Below are positions 8,542 through 20,206 of a stretch of 64,000 bases of DNA, piece after piece. The notes beneath the pieces were generated by a model. It made no database searches and had not been told where the DNA came from. It saw only the letters and a list, made by a program, of their open reading frames with translations. Position 1 is the first letter of the stretch. Each line of letters opens with the position of its first letter. This stretch comes from Planctomycetota bacterium (GTDB lineage: Bacteria > Planctomycetota > Planctomycetia > Pirellulales > UBA1268). A program made the position numbers and the translations under genes. Where the stretch lies: assembly GCA_003669585.1 (NCBI GenBank), contig QWOQ01000007.1, positions 294,694 to 358,693 on the forward strand, read 5' to 3'.

Positions 8542-8653
8542 CGACGTCGGATGAGAGGCCCACTGCACAAAGAGACGACTGCTTATGGCTGCTGCGGTTA
8601 AGCCCTGACCAGATTCACAGATCCCCATTGCAGGGGCCTCTCATCCGACGTCG
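8542..8653 (-). ncRNA. ffs: Signal recognition particle RNA, bacterial small (4.5S) type
   Basis: SRP RNA binds Ffh and guides ribosomes to the membrane. The minus strand folds into one long rod: a perfect 20-bp closing stem (8634-8653 with 8542-8561), a second stem TGCAG/CTGCA after one bulged base, then internal loops. The tip carries the conserved Ffh-binding bases GGTCAGG (8604-8610) and AGCAGCC (8587-8593). The 10 nt between CAGG and AGCAG match the spacing in E. coli 4.5S RNA. The tip sequence GCTTAACCGC replaces the common GGAA tetraloop, so here it is a variant loop. Placement just upstream of dnaX on the same strand is the classical ffs location. Exact ends are estimated from the stem. 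Confidence 0.85.
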
Positions 8654-8872
8654 CACACTGATCTATGAGAACTCAACTGAGGCTGAGCGTCAAACAGGTC
8701 GAACGAGTTCGTTTTACGGGGCCTGACCAAGATGGTCAAAGCCTCTCCGGCTGCGCAGCGTAATCTGCAACATCACTCGGTTCGAATTGCAAACAGGGTG
8801 GGGAATGAGCCGTCAGAGAAAACATCGCCTGAACGATTCCGCGAAATTCTTTGAGTGTGATACATTTCCGAC

Positions 8873-11443
8873 ATGACAAGCGTTCAAAGTCCAATGATGA
8901 AGCAGTTTCAGGCAGCCAAGGAGCGTTGCCCTGAGGCGATTGTGCTGTTTCGCATGGGAGATTTTTATGAACTCTTCCACGACGACGCTCGCCGAGCTGC
9001 CGACCTTCTTGATCTCACGCTCACGAGTCGCGAAAAAGGCCCACACGCAGTTCCGATGGCTGGCTTTCCATTTCACCAACTCGATATTCAACTGCCGAAG
9101 CTTGTTGCCGCTGGCTGTCGGGTGGCGATCTGCGAACAGATTGATGATCCAAAAACTACAAAGGGGTTGCTTCGTCGCGAAGTGACTCGAGTGGTTACAC
9201 CGGGACTCGCCGACGACGATTCACTTCTCGATCCATCTCGCAGCACATTTTTGGCATCGATTGTTTTCTCTCGCCATGACGATCCCAATGCGCCCGTGGG
9301 AATCGCATGGATCGACGTAGCTGCCGGCCGATTTCTTGCAGCGAGCCTTTCGCGTCTCGATGCGGCTGAACAACTCTCGCGTTTAGAATGCGCCGAATGC
9401 TTGGTGTCGGTTGATGCTCGTAGCGAGTCCGTTGCCGTGCTTTCTGAGGCCGGATCACGGGCCCTGGTCACGGCACGTCCAGAGTGGTGGTTTGAGACGT
9501 CTTCGTCGCTTTCAAATCTCTCACACGCTCTTTCCAGTGTCCATGTTGAAGGACTCGGCTTTGAGCTTCCCGAAGAACTTTCGGCGATCGCGGCCGCCGG
9601 TGCGATCATCCAATACCTGAAGGAAAATGAGCCTGCTGCAATTACGCGAATCAAGACGCTTTCCGTCTGGCGACCTGGTCGCACGATGGAAATCGACGAT
9701 GCAACGCGACGCGGATTAGAACTTATCCGCACCACCCATAACGGTCGTCGCGAAGGAACGCTTCTCAGTGTGCTCGATCATACAAAGTGCCCCATGGGCG
9801 CGAGGCTCCTTGGCGAATGGATCACCTCTCCTCTGGTCGATCGCTTGGCAATCGACGAGCGTTTGAATGCCGTTGGAGTGCTTGTCGCCAACGAGGCTAT
9901 GGCCGAATCACTCACTGCCCACCTTACGGGCATTGGTGATTTAGAACGGGCGGTTGGTCGAGCATCTTCGGGTCGAGCTGGACCCCGTGATTTGGAACGA
10001 ATTGGAAAAGCCTCCGCCGCGATGCCGCTGGTGCAGCAGACGCTTTCCGACTGTTCTGACGGTTTACTCGCCGAATGTCGCGAGTGGATCGACCCCTGTC
10101 TCGATGTCACCCATATGGTCACCGCAGCACTCGTTGATGGATGTCCGCAGCACGCACGCGATGGAAATTTTATTCGTTCTGGCTTTGATGAAAAACTTGA
10201 TCAACTCCGAGAACTTTCGTCTGGCGGAAAGCAGTGGATTGCTTCTTATCAGGCCACCGAGATCATTCGCACCGGAATTCCAACGCTCAAAGTCGGCTTC
10301 AATCGAGTCTTTGGCTATTACATCGAAGTAAGCCGCTCACACGCGGCAAAGGTTCCGCCGGAGTATCAACGAAAGCAGACCGTAAAAAGCGCGGAACGCT
10401 ATGTCACAACTGAGCTTGAACAACGGCAGCACGAGGTTTTGGGTGCTGAAGATGCTGCCACTCGGCGCGAACATGAACTTCTTGAAACACTTCGTTCGTT
10501 CATCTGTCAACGACGAGGACGTTTGATGCGCTCGAGCGAGACTCTTGCGATCGTCGATGTGCTGACGTCGTTCTCACGAGTCGCTCGCTCGCGAGGATGG
10601 TGCCGTCCAACAATCAGCGACGATCCAGAATTACTGATCGATTCAGGTCGTCATCCTGTTCTGGAAGAGTTGCTGCCACCTGGATCAGTTGTGGCAAACG
10701 ATGTGCCGATGCCGAGCACTTTCGCGAGCGATCCCAGACTCTCGGAAGGAAAAATGCTTCTGGTGACCGGACCAAACATGGGAGGCAAGAGCACGTTCAT
10801 TCGACAAGCGGCTCTGATTACCATCCTGGCACAGTCGGGAAGCTTTGTGCCTGCAAAGTCGGCAAGAATCGGTATCGTCGATCGGCTCTTTGCCAGAATT
10901 GGATCCGGAGACGATCTTGCGAAAGGCGCCAGCACCTTTCTCGTTGAAATGACGCAAGCCGCACGAATCATGAATCGTTCGACTCGTAGGAGCCTCGTGA
11001 TCCTCGATGAAGTAGGAAGGGGCACCAGCACCTTTGATGGCTTAGCGATCGCACAGGCAGTCATTGAATACCTGCACGATGCTGTGGGATGCCGAACACT
11101 TTTTGCGACGCACTATCTTCAACTGGCGTCACTCAAAGGGCGACTGCCGAGGCTTGATACGATGCAGGTGCTTGTAGAACAGTGGCGAGACACGCTCGTA
11201 TTTCTGCACCGGATCGCACCCGGTGCCGCCGACAAAAGTTTTGGTGTGCACGTCGCACGAATGGCCGGCGTTCCCGATAGCGTGATTGGTCGCGCCCAAG
11301 AACTGCTTGCAAAGCTTGAAGGCGATTCTTTGACGATCACTCGCAAAACTTCAAAACTACCTTCACTCAAAGGAAGCGAAGACGCCGCATATTCGGCTTC
11401 CGGCAGAGACGATGAACTGCCGTTGTTTTCCAAACAACGATAA
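8873..11443 (+). CDS. mutS: DNA mismatch repair protein MutS
   Basis: MutS recognises base mismatches and small loops and recruits MutL. The 856-aa protein has the N-terminal mismatch-binding domain with the Phe-X-Glu element in MGDFYELF (FYE), connector and lever domains, and the ATPase domain with Walker A GPNMGGKST at about residue 633, Walker B LVILDEVGRGTSTFDG and the FATHY segment. A short C-terminal tail ends in DELPLFSKQR. Length and order are typical of MutS1. The ATG lacks a clear Shine-Dalgarno sequence. It is divergent from ffs-dnaX and converges on the molybdoenzyme gene. No mutL is in the window. Confidence 0.97.
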   Translation: MTSVQSPMMKQFQAAKERCPEAIVLFRMGDFYELFHDDARRAADLLDLTLTSREKGPHAVPMAGFPFHQLDIQLPKLVAAGCRVAICEQIDDPKTTKGLLRREVTRVVTPGLADDDSLLDPSRSTFLASIVFSRHDDPNAPVGIAWIDVAAGRFLAASLSRLDAAEQLSRLECAECLVSVDARSESVAVLSEAGSRALVTARPEWWFETSSSLSNLSHALSSVHVEGLGFELPEELSAIAAAGAIIQYLKENEPAAITRIKTLSVWRPGRTMEIDDATRRGLELIRTTHNGRREGTLLSVLDHTKCPMGARLLGEWITSPLVDRLAIDERLNAVGVLVANEAMAESLTAHLTGIGDLERAVGRASSGRAGPRDLERIGKASAAMPLVQQTLSDCSDGLLAECREWIDPCLDVTHMVTAALVDGCPQHARDGNFIRSGFDEKLDQLRELSSGGKQWIASYQATEIIRTGIPTLKVGFNRVFGYYIEVSRSHAAKVPPEYQRKQTVKSAERYVTTELEQRQHEVLGAEDAATRREHELLETLRSFICQRRGRLMRSSETLAIVDVLTSFSRVARSRGWCRPTISDDPELLIDSGRHPVLEELLPPGSVVANDVPMPSTFASDPRLSEGKMLLVTGPNMGGKSTFIRQAALITILAQSGSFVPAKSARIGIVDRLFARIGSGDDLAKGASTFLVEMTQAARIMNRSTRRSLVILDEVGRGTSTFDGLAIAQAVIEYLHDAVGCRTLFATHYLQLASLKGRLPRLDTMQVLVEQWRDTLVFLHRIAPGAADKSFGVHVARMAGVPDSVIGRAQELLAKLEGDSLTITRKTSKLPSLKGSEDAAYSASGRDDELPLFSKQR

Positions 11444-11506
11444 TCATTTTCAGTCGAATCTCTGCTCCTCGTTGGTGCACTACCGAGCAATTCATACGCA
11501 CGCAGA

Positions 11507-13762
11507 TCAGCAGGCTTTCATGGCATCTCGCGGCGTTCCGGGGCCAACGTGCGGCGGCGCAATCAGCACCGGTGCCGATACGGTTTTACCGTCAGAGGTA
11601 AGTGTTACCGCCACACTTTTATAGGCAGGCGTTCGCGACATTGGGTCAGCGGCCTTCGGCACCAGCATGTTACTTTCGGGGTAGTACATGGCAACTGTTC
11701 CAGGCCTGATTTGATCAAACGCCGACACCAGCATTCCTCGCATCACACCGGCATCACTTTGAATCGTACATCGACCCGCTGGGTCGAGACCGAGGCGAGT
11801 AATATCGTCGGGATGAATGAGCACAATGTCGCGACGGGTCTGATTGCGGTAGAGATCTTCCTCTTCGTAGACGACGGTGTTGAATTGTCCTTCGCTACGA
11901 ATGGTCATAAGTTGTATCCCGGCTGGCGGGGCTGGCAGTTCGTGAACAAAAAGCGTTGCCTTGCCGTCGGGGGTTGGAAACTTTGGCTCATTGATCGCGC
12001 GACCGGGAATTGAAAACTCTTTTTTTGTTTTCTCAATTTCAGCGATCTGCTCAAGGCCTGGCACGATTTTTCCAATCGCCTGTCGAATCGTGCTGGTGTG
12101 GGCCATGGCATGCCAATCCACGGGACCATTCTCACCAAGCACGCGAGAAGCAAGCTCCGAAATTATGGCAACTTCGCTACGCGGGCCATCATGCCGAGGC
12201 TTGCCGCCGTCAGAGAGACGGACAAAGCTAAACATGCTCTCCTGCGTCGATGGTTCAGGTTCCTCATCTCTTGCAAGCACTGGCAATATGATCGTTTCTT
12301 CCGATCCCGTACCCCAAGCATGGCCGGTATTCAACGAGGTGCTCATTGAGACCACCATGTCAATTTTTCCGAGCGCGCGGCGGGCAAATGTTGCGTCTGG
12401 ACTGGCTCCGTAAAGGTTGCCACCCAAACACATTGCAAATCGCATGCGACCTTCATCAGCAGCGTCGAGACATTCGAGCGTGTCAAATCCCTTCGTGGTT
12501 GGCAACGCAATTCCATAATAGTTCTGAAGCCGCTCAAAAATCGCAGACTTCAGCGTGGGAGTGACTCCAACGGTACCTATGCCCTGAATATTCGAGTGAC
12601 CGCGAATCGGTTGGAGTCCTGCTCCCGGCTTACCGATCATTCCACGTTCGAGAGCCAAGCTTGCGATCGATTGCACCGTTGCCGCACCGTGCAGATGGTG
12701 CGTCACGCCCATGGTCCATGCAAACACCGCTTTCTTTGATGCAGCGTACTGCCTCGCGATATCATCAATCTGTTCCCGATTCACTCCCGACTTTTTCACG
12801 ATTTCATCCCAGGTGAGTTGCCCAAGACGCGCCGCAAGTTCTGGCCAGCCGTTCGTGTAGGCTGACAAATATTTCTCATCCGCATGCCCGAGTTCAAGCA
12901 CGCGTTTCATGATGCCGTACATGAGCGCCAAATCGCCTCCGACATGAGGCTGAATGTAGGTGCTTGCTATTTCTGAGCCGAAGAACAAGCTCCAAGGATC
13001 ACTCGGCACAGAGAAATTCACCATGCCCGTTTCGACAATTGGATTGATGACGATCACCTTTCCGCCACGCCGCCGCACCATCATCAGCGACCGCATCATG
13101 CGAGGATGATTGCTTGCCGGATTACCCCCAATCAGAAAAACGCAGTCGGATTCCTCCATATCATCAAGCGTGACGGTGCCTGCTCCAGTGCCGAGCATAC
13201 TCGCGAGCCCCACACCGCTTGCCTGATGACAGTAATAGCTGCAGTTGTTGATATGGTTTGTGCCGTAGAGCCGTGCAAAGAGTTGGAGCAGAAATCCAGC
13301 TTCATTCGAAGATCGACCGCTGAAATACCAGAACGTTTCGTTGGCCTCGCTCTTTTTTATTTTTGCAGCAATCCTCTCCATGGCATCAGACCATTCGATT
13401 GGCCGATAGTGCTGCGATCCTTTTTCGAGCAGAACAGGCTGCACGAGACGACCAGAATGTTCAAGCTGATAGGGTGTGAACGATCGCAACTGTGGCACAG
13501 AATACGTCGCGAAGAACTCTGGCTTCACGGCTCCTTGCATGTCGGCGACCATTGCTTGAAATGATTTTTTGCAGACCTCCGGAAAACGACCGGCTTCGTT
13601 CACCATGCCCCCCTGCTGACCGCCCATGCCAAGCGCGCAGGTCTTGCAGGCGTTCTTCGATCGCATCGCTTTCCAGAGTTTCCACAAGCCGCCGGCTTGA
13701 TGCGCTTTTTTGAACGTATAGCCAATCGCCCGCCAGCCACCACCAGTTTTTACTCTTCCCAT
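11507..13762 (-). CDS. FdhF/YdeP-family molybdopterin oxidoreductase (formate dehydrogenase alpha-like)
   Basis: A 751-aa molybdopterin-dependent oxidoreductase of the YdeP / formate-dehydrogenase-alpha-like group, probably cytoplasmic since no signal peptide is seen. The N-terminus has a CKTCALGMGGQQGG segment, with too few cysteines for a full 4Fe-4S site. The molybdopterin-binding core reads FWYFSGRSSNEAGF, NNCSYYCHQASGVGL, FLIGGNPASNHPRMM and AFAWTMGVTHHLHG-like blocks. The C-terminal MopB_CT part includes LYRNQTRRDIVLIHPDD. The ATG at 13762 follows GGAAG; the frame also opens at a TTG (13816) overlapping the upstream gene, which is less likely. It lies 34 bp behind the aldehyde dehydrogenase gene, suggesting one operon that oxidises an aldehyde and then a C1 or other acid. 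The true substrate is unknown. Confidence 0.87.
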   Translation of the reverse strand: MGRVKTGGGWRAIGYTFKKAHQAGGLWKLWKAMRSKNACKTCALGMGGQQGGMVNEAGRFPEVCKKSFQAMVADMQGAVKPEFFATYSVPQLRSFTPYQLEHSGRLVQPVLLEKGSQHYRPIEWSDAMERIAAKIKKSEANETFWYFSGRSSNEAGFLLQLFARLYGTNHINNCSYYCHQASGVGLASMLGTGAGTVTLDDMEESDCVFLIGGNPASNHPRMMRSLMMVRRRGGKVIVINPIVETGMVNFSVPSDPWSLFFGSEIASTYIQPHVGGDLALMYGIMKRVLELGHADEKYLSAYTNGWPELAARLGQLTWDEIVKKSGVNREQIDDIARQYAASKKAVFAWTMGVTHHLHGAATVQSIASLALERGMIGKPGAGLQPIRGHSNIQGIGTVGVTPTLKSAIFERLQNYYGIALPTTKGFDTLECLDAADEGRMRFAMCLGGNLYGASPDATFARRALGKIDMVVSMSTSLNTGHAWGTGSEETIILPVLARDEEPEPSTQESMFSFVRLSDGGKPRHDGPRSEVAIISELASRVLGENGPVDWHAMAHTSTIRQAIGKIVPGLEQIAEIEKTKKEFSIPGRAINEPKFPTPDGKATLFVHELPAPPAGIQLMTIRSEGQFNTVVYEEEDLYRNQTRRDIVLIHPDDITRLGLDPAGRCTIQSDAGVMRGMLVSAFDQIRPGTVAMYYPESNMLVPKAADPMSRTPAYKSVAVTLTSDGKTVSAPVLIAPPHVGPGTPRDAMKAC

Positions 13763-13796
13763 AAAAGACTTCCATTCACTTTTTACGACTCTTTTT

Positions 13797-15287
13797 TTAT
13801 TCCCTTGGAAGATCAAGACTGACCGTCACCGTCTTTGTTTCCAAATATGGATCGAGTCCACGTTCGCCAAGTTCTCTGCCGAAACCAGAACTTTTAAAGC
13901 CTCCAAACGGCGCGGCCGCATCGAACACATCGTAACAGTTGATCCAGACCGTTCCGGCACGAATGCGACGCGCGACATCGTGTGCTCTTGCGATATCGCG
14001 AGTCCAGACCGCTGCGGCAAGACCAAAGGGAGTGGCGTTGGCCCGTTGCACAAGTTCTTCAGTATCTCCAAAACGCAGCACCGAAAGCACCGGTCCGAAA
14101 ATTTCCTCTCTCGCAATTGTCATCTCATCTTGAACGTTTGTGAAAATAGTCGGTTCGATAAAAAATCCCCGGTTTCCAACTCGCTTGCCTCCCGTGGCGC
14201 AGGTCGCTCCCTGAGCCCGTCCGGAATCGATAAAGGACATGATCTTATCGAACTGAACCTTGTCGATTTGCGGACCCTGTTCGGTCTGTGCATCAAACGG
14301 ATTTCCTACTCTGCGGGCTTTGCTCATCGAGACAATCTTCTCCACAAATGCGTCATGAATTGAGTCTTGCACGAAAAGTCTTGACCCGGCGCAGCAACAC
14401 TGCCCCTGATTGAGATGAATGCCAACGTGCGCTCCTCGAGTTGCTGCATCAAGATCTGCATCGGCAAAAACGATATTAGGACTCTTGCCGCCAAGCTCGA
14501 ACGTCAGTCGTTTCAGCGAATCCGCCGACTGACGCATGATGACCTGAGCGGTTTCACCAGATCCGGTAAATGCCACCTTGTCGATCCCAGGATGTTTGAC
14601 GATCGCCGCTCCGGCGGTTGGACCAAACCCTGGCACAATATTGATCACGCCGTCGGGAATGCCTGCTTTTTGGGCGAGGCGCGCCAGACGAAGACATGTC
14701 AGGGGCGTCTGTTCAGCGGGCTTCATGACAATGGTGCAGCCTGCGGCAAGCGCTGGCCCCCATTTCCAAGCCACCATCAAAATCGGAAAATTCCACGGAA
14801 TGATCTGCCCCACAACGCCGACCGGCTCCCGCCGCGTATAGGTAAAATAATTTCCGCTGACAGGAATCGTCTGCCCGTGAATCTTGTCGGCCCATCCGCC
14901 ATAGTATCGAAGTGCTTCAATCGCCAGTGGAATGTCAATCGTGCGAGAATCCGAAAGCGGCTTGCCGTTATCGAGTGTCTCAATTGCTGCAAGTTCATCG
15001 ATCTCGCTTTCGATCAAGTCGCAGAGCTTGAGTATGAGCCGGCCCCGATCTCTGGCATTCATTCGGGGCCACGGTCCTGAGTCAAATGCTTCTCTCGCTG
15101 CTTTCACTGCAGCATCAACGTCTGCCACATCTCCCTCGGCAACGCGAGCAATCATCTCTTCGGTCGCAGGATTTATAGTTTCAAATGTTTTCCCACTCCG
15201 AGCAGGCAACCAATGTCCACCGATGAAGCACTCTGTCTGACGAATCGTCGGTGTTGCAGACTTTATTTGAATTGTCGATTGAATCAT
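13797..15287 (-). CDS. NAD(P)-dependent aldehyde dehydrogenase
   Basis: A 496-aa aldehyde dehydrogenase that oxidises aldehydes to carboxylic acids with NAD(P). From the ATG at 15287 (GGAG seven bases upstream) the order is the family's: FIGGHWLPA, the Rossmann segment [20 protein letters not shown], the oxyanion/base segment [13 protein letters not shown] (Glu), the catalytic cysteine in GQCCCAGSR near residue 295, and [17 protein letters not shown](F)GRELG. It most resembles the broad-specificity ALDH1/2 and betaine-aldehyde-type enzymes; the substrate cannot be fixed. A longer frame up to 15371 lacks a ribosome binding site. It is the first gene of a likely operon with the FdhF-like oxidoreductase. 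Confidence 0.93.
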   Translation of the reverse strand: MIQSTIQIKSATPTIRQTECFIGGHWLPARSGKTFETINPATEEMIARVAEGDVADVDAAVKAAREAFDSGPWPRMNARDRGRLILKLCDLIESEIDELAAIETLDNGKPLSDSRTIDIPLAIEALRYYGGWADKIHGQTIPVSGNYFTYTRREPVGVVGQIIPWNFPILMVAWKWGPALAAGCTIVMKPAEQTPLTCLRLARLAQKAGIPDGVINIVPGFGPTAGAAIVKHPGIDKVAFTGSGETAQVIMRQSADSLKRLTFELGGKSPNIVFADADLDAATRGAHVGIHLNQGQCCCAGSRLFVQDSIHDAFVEKIVSMSKARRVGNPFDAQTEQGPQIDKVQFDKIMSFIDSGRAQGATCATGGKRVGNRGFFIEPTIFTNVQDEMTIAREEIFGPVLSVLRFGDTEELVQRANATPFGLAAAVWTRDIARAHDVARRIRAGTVWINCYDVFDAAAPFGGFKSSGFGRELGERGLDPYLETKTVTVSLDLPRE

Positions 15288-15630
15288 TGATACGCTCCGC
15301 TGGTAAACACTATATGAGGAACTCCAACACAATAGGCTCAGCACCGATCTTTCGGCAAGAACCGATTCCATACCAAGCTCAGGCTTCCAAACCGCGATGA
15401 AATCCCGTTTTTATTGCAGAAATAAAGATATTTACCTGTTTTTTATTTCACCGAGCAGACAAAAATTGTGAACTCGATTCTTGTCTTCAAGAGTCCAGCC
15501 CGTAAGATCATCTGAAATGAATATGTCGCAGGAATTGAATCAGGCGTTCGATTTTCTGCACTGAAGACCAACTCGGCGCGTGTCCGGGCAATGCTCTTCT
15601 CAAGTTTTTCGTCTGCAAGGAGTCTTCATA

Positions 15631-16194
15631 ATGCGATTGGCAATAGTTGGAACGCTGATGCTTCTACTGTCGACTGCGGTAGTCATGGCTGATGTAAAGA
15701 GTGGTCCGCAGCCCGGCGATTCGGTTGGAGCTTTTACCGTGACAAAAGTCACTGGCAATGCCGATGACGGTGTAGCTGACGGCAAGAGTCTCTGCTATCG
15801 ATGCAAGATGGGTGCGCGTCCGGTGGTGATGGTGTTTGCCCGTAGTGGTGATGAATCACTTGCGAAGCTCCTGAAGAAAATTGATGAAGAGGTCGAAGAG
15901 CATCAGGCAGAGAAGCTCACGAGCTTCGTCAACATGCTTGGTACCGATCAGGCCAGCGTCAAGAAAGCGACCGGAGCTTTTGTCGCAAAGCATTCGATCA
16001 AGCACATCGCTTTTGTGGTGCCAGAAGATTTGAAAGACGGTCCATCTGAATTCAACATCTCACCAGAGGCAGCTGTAACGGTTGTGTTGTACAAAGATGG
16101 AACCGTGATTTCCAATCACGCCCTCGCAGCTGGTCAACTGACCGAAGCCAAAATCGATGCGATCGTTGCAGATGCCTGCAAGTTGGTTGAGTAA
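15631..16194 (+). CDS. Exported thioredoxin-fold-like protein, planctomycete type
   Basis: A 187-aa protein with a clear Sec signal peptide (MRLAIVGTLMLLLSTAVVMA, cleavage near residue 20). The mature part has SLCYRCKMGARPVVMVFAR, with a CYRC pair at Cys55/Cys58 before a beta-strand, a mixed alpha/beta pattern, and a C-terminal VVLYKDGTVISNH strand like thioredoxin or peroxiredoxin folds. The Cys pair is placed like a redox or metal site rather than a standard CGPC motif. ATG 15631 follows AAGGAG; the frame upstream to 15580 is unsupported. The gene is single, bounded by a strong terminator. The role may be redox or metal handling in the periplasm, but the function is not established. Confidence 0.75.
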   Translation: MRLAIVGTLMLLLSTAVVMADVKSGPQPGDSVGAFTVTKVTGNADDGVADGKSLCYRCKMGARPVVMVFARSGDESLAKLLKKIDEEVEEHQAEKLTSFVNMLGTDQASVKKATGAFVAKHSIKHIAFVVPEDLKDGPSEFNISPEAAVTVVLYKDGTVISNHALAAGQLTEAKIDAIVADACKLVE

Positions 16195-16240
16195 TTCTCA
16201 TCCTGCTTCGATTTTTTGATGGTACAGTGCTTGAATATGA

Positions 16241-16274
16241 AGCGGCTCGGGATATCCCGGGCCGCTCTTTTTTT
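16241..16274 (+). terminator. Rho-independent terminator
   Basis: A 13-bp near-perfect self-complementary stem (AGCGGC...GCCGCT arms closing a CGGGATATCCCG core, 16241-16266) is followed by CTTTTTTT. It ends the thioredoxin-like gene. Confidence 0.9.
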
Positions 16275-16547
16275 AAAGTCCGCAGCGTCTCCTGACTCCG
16301 AGAAAAATGCAGATCGAACAGTTGTTTTCGGGAACAATGACGCGCCTCTGATGAAAGATGATTTTATGAGCTATAGTTGACGAATCATCAAAGGACTCTC
16401 TGAGAAGGTTTGTGACTAAAAAATAATTTGTTTTCTTTGAATTCAGTTTTTATGTTTTCTCGAGAACAATCGATTCCTGTTTAGAGAAACTGCATTGAAA
16501 AGAGAGCTGATTCAGTCGATGTACCAGCCGAATAGAAACATCAATTC

Positions 16548-16621
16548 GGCGGCGTAGCTCAGTTGGTTAGAGCACCGGCTTCATAAGCCGGGGGTCACTG
16601 GTTCGAGTCCAGTCGCCGCTA
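16548..16621 (+). tRNA. tRNA-Met (anticodon CAT), probably elongator
   Basis: A full cloverleaf: acceptor GGCGGCG/CGCCGCT (one G-U pair), D-arm GCTCAGTTGGTTAGAGC, anticodon arm CCGGC-TTCATAA-GCCGG with CAT, and T-arm ACTGG-TTCGAGT-CCAGT. The discriminator is A and the CCA end is not encoded. The absence of the GGG/CCC anticodon-stem pairs argues against the initiator tRNA. tRNA-Ile2 (modified CAT) cannot be excluded. An IS91-like end begins 7 bp downstream. Confidence 0.95.
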
Positions 16622-16628
16622 CTAGAGG

Positions 16629-16834
16629 GGATGAGCGATCGATCAGGTGAACGCGAGAATATTTTTTGGCTTCTCAAGCCCAGATCGACGTAGCGAAAAT
16701 CGTTCCACTCTACCGCTTGATAATAATCAGTTTTTCACCGTCTGTGCAGTCTTTCCCTGAATCCGACTTGCGGGCGGTGGATCACGGCGGCCCTCAACGC
16801 GAGTGGATGTCGATCGCGGGCAGTATAGTAGTCG
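16629..16834 (-). mobile_element. IS91-like element 3' end, copy A
   Basis: First of four related sequences in this window. They share a core beginning CAGTTTTTCACCGTC (here from 16727) followed by GTGCAG, a C-rich run and a GGCGG stretch. On the minus strand the copy begins with CTGCCCGCGATCGACATC, which would encode LPAIDIH, the C-terminal signature of many IS91-type transposases, so the copy is the transposase stub plus downstream origin end. It starts directly after the tRNA and shares its outer half with copy C. Confidence 0.6.
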
Positions 16835-16860
16835 GGCGACGCCTAAAACGGTTGCGGGAT

Positions 16861-17080
16861 GATTCGGTGATTCGGTGATTCGGTGATTCGGTGATTCGGT
16901 GATTCGGTGATTCGGTGATTCGGTGATTCGGTGATTCGGTGATTCGGTGATTCGGTGATTCGGTGATTCGGTGATTCGGTGATTCGGTGGTTCGGTGGTT
17001 CGGTGGTTCGGTGATTCGGTGATTCGGTGGTTCGGTGATTCGGTGGTTCGGTGATTCGGTGGTTCGGTGATTCGGTGGTT
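16861..17080. repeat. Octanucleotide tandem repeat, about 27 units
   Basis: GATTCGGT is repeated in perfect register for 220 bp. Units toward the right end alternate irregularly with the one-base variant GGTTCGGT. The unit length is not a multiple of three, so read as protein it gives an 8-residue period in every frame; open frames across it are by-products. It lies between IS91-like copy A and the 3' end of katG. Confidence 0.97.
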
Positions 17081-17141
17081 CAACGCACACACGCCGTAGT
17101 CCCTGTGCCGGTGTTTTTATGGCTGCGGCACGAGCATCGTT

Positions 17142-19478
<2,337 letters not shown>

Positions 19479-19548
19479 TCAGAAACCGTTCGCATAATAG
19501 CCAACTCGTGCAGTTGGAGGATAACAGTCGCCCTTCAACGCACTATAA

Positions 19549-19748
19549 GGATAGCCCGGTCAACGGCTTCGGCAGGCGTTGGACGGTTGACGAGCTAGCA
19601 TTTGGGCGAAGCTTGAGGCCATTCATGGCACGTCGGGCTGTGCCGTGGCTTTAAAGCTCCCCCCACCACCGCTGTGTGAGCAGTTTTTTCACCGTCGGTG
19701 CAGCCCTTTCCCGAGTCCCGCTTTTGGGCGGCGGGACGCGAGCGGCCC
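19549..19748 (-). mobile_element. IS91-like element 3' end (origin-end region), copy B
   Basis: Noncoding tail downstream of the transposase relic on the minus strand. It contains the shared CAGTTTTTTCACCGTC core at about 19680 and an outer end starting GGATAGCCCGGTCAACG. A GTCAAC/GTTGAC inverted pair near this end could be the hairpin of a rolling-circle origin. Copy D at 25588-25790 has the same layout. Confidence 0.65.
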
Positions 19749-20190
19749 TCACAAGTGAATGTCGATCGCGGGCAGTAAAGTCGGTCGCAATCTGGACGAT
19801 CTCTACGTCGTGATGCACCTAGACGAGTTCGCCTCAGACGGTCGGCGGGACGCGAGCGTGAGAGACGGGCGGAGGTTCGAGCGGCTCGCAGAGATGTGTG
19901 AGAATCTGACTTCACGCGGACGAAGCCATTCTGGCCTTCGTCTCACTTGCGAACCTTCGGTTCGAAGTGAGACGGCTCCGGCGGTCTGCAGAGCTGCTTG
20001 AGTGTCAACTTGAGTGGCAAGGAGATGAGCCGAATATCGCCGCCGCAGGAAAGGGCACAGAAGTGGAAACTCCTCCCCGACTTGGGCCATGAGTTTCGCC
20101 CACGCTTTTGCGTGAAGAGTCTTGGGAGCGGGGCTTTTCTCCAGAATCGCAGCAGTCACCGGCGCCATGCCCGTCGCGGCGTTGCGGGCG
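19749..20190 (-). pseudogene. IS91-family transposase, frameshifted C-terminal remnant
   Basis: The minus strand encodes pieces of an IS91-type transposase tail in changing frames: GDCCDSGEKPRS, then AWAKLMAQVGEEFPLLCP, then after a shift CGGDIRLISL and PPEPS, then after further shifts GELV-VHHDVEIVQ and LLPAIDIHL followed by TGA at 19749. The order matches the WAKLM..GEEFPL.CP.CGGDIRLI......DELP.IDIHSL tail I know from this family. At least three frame changes and the loss of the whole N-terminal catalytic part mean it is dead. It abuts the sulfatase stop codon. Confidence 0.68.
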
Positions 20191-20206
20191 ATTTCCAAGG
20201 CATGAG

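Noticed and set aside
16861..17080. CRISPR array
   Set aside because: The repeat is only 8 bp with no spacers and no cas genes, so it is a simple tandem repeat.
16727..17092. Long minus-strand frames of the NHRITESP repeat type
   Set aside because: They are a reading of the GATTCGGT octamer in several frames at once. There is no ribosome binding site, and the same array is open in more than one frame.
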